A DNA stretch of 64,000 bases from Methanoculleus sp. (lineage in GTDB: Archaea; Halobacteriota; Methanomicrobia; Methanomicrobiales; Methanomicrobiaceae), in contig DSBQ01000056.1 in the NCBI GenBank assembly GCA_011045995.1, positions 1-64,000 of the forward strand. The letters run 5' to 3'. A program made the translations under genes and the position numbers. This document shows positions 63,468 through 64,000 of this stretch, one piece after another. The notes below the pieces were generated by a model that saw only the letters and a list, made by a program, of their open reading frames with translations, ran no database searches and was not told where the DNA came from. Position 1 is the stretch's first letter. Each line of letters opens with the position of its first letter.

Positions 63468-64000
63468 TGAGCCGGATTCCCCCCCTCCTTCGGCGGAAAT
63501 GCGTCCCGGATCTCTTCTGCCACGATATGGGATGAGATGAGCACCATCGGGACTCCGATGCCGGGGTGGGTGTAGTGGCCCGTGTAATAGAGGTTGTCCA
63601 CCTTTTTGCTCTTGTGCGCCGGGCGCCAGAGGGCTGTCTGGAGAAGTGTATGCGAGAGGCCGAGAGCGGTGCCTTTGTAGGCGTTGTACCGATCGGCAAA
63701 ATCGGTGAGGGCAAAGATCCGCTGCACCTCGATGGCGCCGCGGATGTCGTCGCCGGTCTTTGTCTCCAGGTCGTCGAGGACCTTGTCCAAAAAGACCTGT
63801 CGCCGTTCGGGGGTATCCTCAAGCCCCGGTGCGAGCGGTATGAGGATGAAGAGGGTGTCCTTCCCCTCCGGGGCCGCCGTCGGGTCGGTCCGCGAGGGGA
63901 CGTTGACGTAGTAGGACGGGTGCTCCGGCCAGGCGGCCTTGGCAGGGTCGAAGATGACCTCAAAGCCGTCCTCCCAGTCCTTGTCGAGGAAGAGCGTGTG
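63464..64000 (-). CDS. crtI: Phytoene desaturase CrtI, cut by the window edge
   Basis: The C-terminal 178 residues are present, open to the right edge. DWEDGFEVIFDPAKAAWPEH, YYVNVPSRTDPT and GLEDTPERRQVFLDKV precede the FAD-binding tail DNLYYTGHYTHPGIGVPMVLISSHIVAEEI, a conserved C-terminal block of CrtI-type desaturases. N-terminal Rossmann motif lies outside. First gene in the crtI-crtB-elongase-cruF order. Confidence 0.9.
   Translation of the reverse strand, partial: HTLFLDKDWEDGFEVIFDPAKAAWPEHPSYYVNVPSRTDPTAAPEGKDTLFILIPLAPGLEDTPERRQVFLDKVLDDLETKTGDDIRGAIEVQRIFALTDFADRYNAYKGTALGLSHTLLQTALWRPAHKSKKVDNLYYTGHYTHPGIGVPMVLISSHIVAEEIRDAFPPKEGGNPAQ

Noticed and set aside
1-64000. CRISPR arrays, insertion sequences, integrases or attachment sites
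   Set aside because: I looked for regularly spaced direct repeats, transposase motifs and integrase tyrosines and saw none.

Overview
The window looks like a chromosomal segment of a methanogenic euryarchaeon, most likely order Methanomicrobiales. Evidence seen here: archaeal replication genes (PCNA, both PriL and archaeal DnaG), Alba, S17e, archaeal CDP-archaeol synthase, an archaeosine radical SAM enzyme, a methanopterin glutamate ligase, a methanogenesis-marker ASKHA-type protein, 2H-like and coiled-coil proteins of archaeal type, Shine-Dalgarno motifs of the GGAGGTGA type, and two tRNAs without an encoded CCA. Genes are dense, on both strands, with short ATGA-type overlaps. I found no insertion sequence, integrase, prophage or CRISPR array. 

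Layout. 1-8.4 kb: a 5'-cut MutY-like glycosylase, CBS/DRTGG family II pyrophosphatase, an FMN-barrel protein, a tungstate ABC transporter (tupABC) and an ABC-class ATPase, then about 530 bp that may hold a decayed gene. 8.4-18.4 kb: ADP-forming acyl-CoA synthetase, an unusual 2H-like/metallophosphoesterase fusion with a 59-residue ribbon-helix-helix type partner, tRNA-Arg, a lipoprotein, M20 peptidase, MoaA, RlmE, PCNA and PriL. 18.4-22.4 kb: ThiN, S17e, dapA, dapB, a 57-residue ferredoxin, asd and Alba, a mixed translation/lysine-biosynthesis/chromatin run. 22.4-30.2 kb: DUF373 membrane protein, COG1340 coiled coil, a cdrS / small ORF / ftsZ cluster, and cobD-cobY for cobamide synthesis. 30.2-42.9 kb: archaeosine RaSEA, a surface protein, tRNA-Ser, hypC-hypA-hypE hydrogenase maturation, dihydroorotase, DnaG, MptN beside a tetraether-synthase/MptM-family radical SAM protein, carS and pyrE. 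42.9-50 kb: purD-argF, marker 14 with a small partner, argG. 50-64 kb: a secreted beta-propeller protein, a PolB2-like polymerase with a broken motif C coupled to a P-loop-less RecA-like protein, M42 peptidase, aminotransferase, hxlB-type isomerase, an orphan DNA methyltransferase, an encapsulated-ferritin-like protein, an aldehyde dehydrogenase, and a carotenoid cluster (cruF, UbiA-type elongase, crtB, crtI) running off the right edge. 

The items that look least described are: (1) the two-gene PolB2-like/RecA-like cassette at 51935-54554; (2) the RHH protein plus 2H-like/phosphoesterase fusion at 10520-11965, preceded by a tandem 19-bp operator-like repeat; (3) the cdrS-ftsZ operon with an additional 49-residue gene and a dense cluster of TGTC/GACA half-sites upstream; and (4) a C50-type carotenoid gene set in a methanogen. 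All functions are inferred by reading the sequence; no database search was run.
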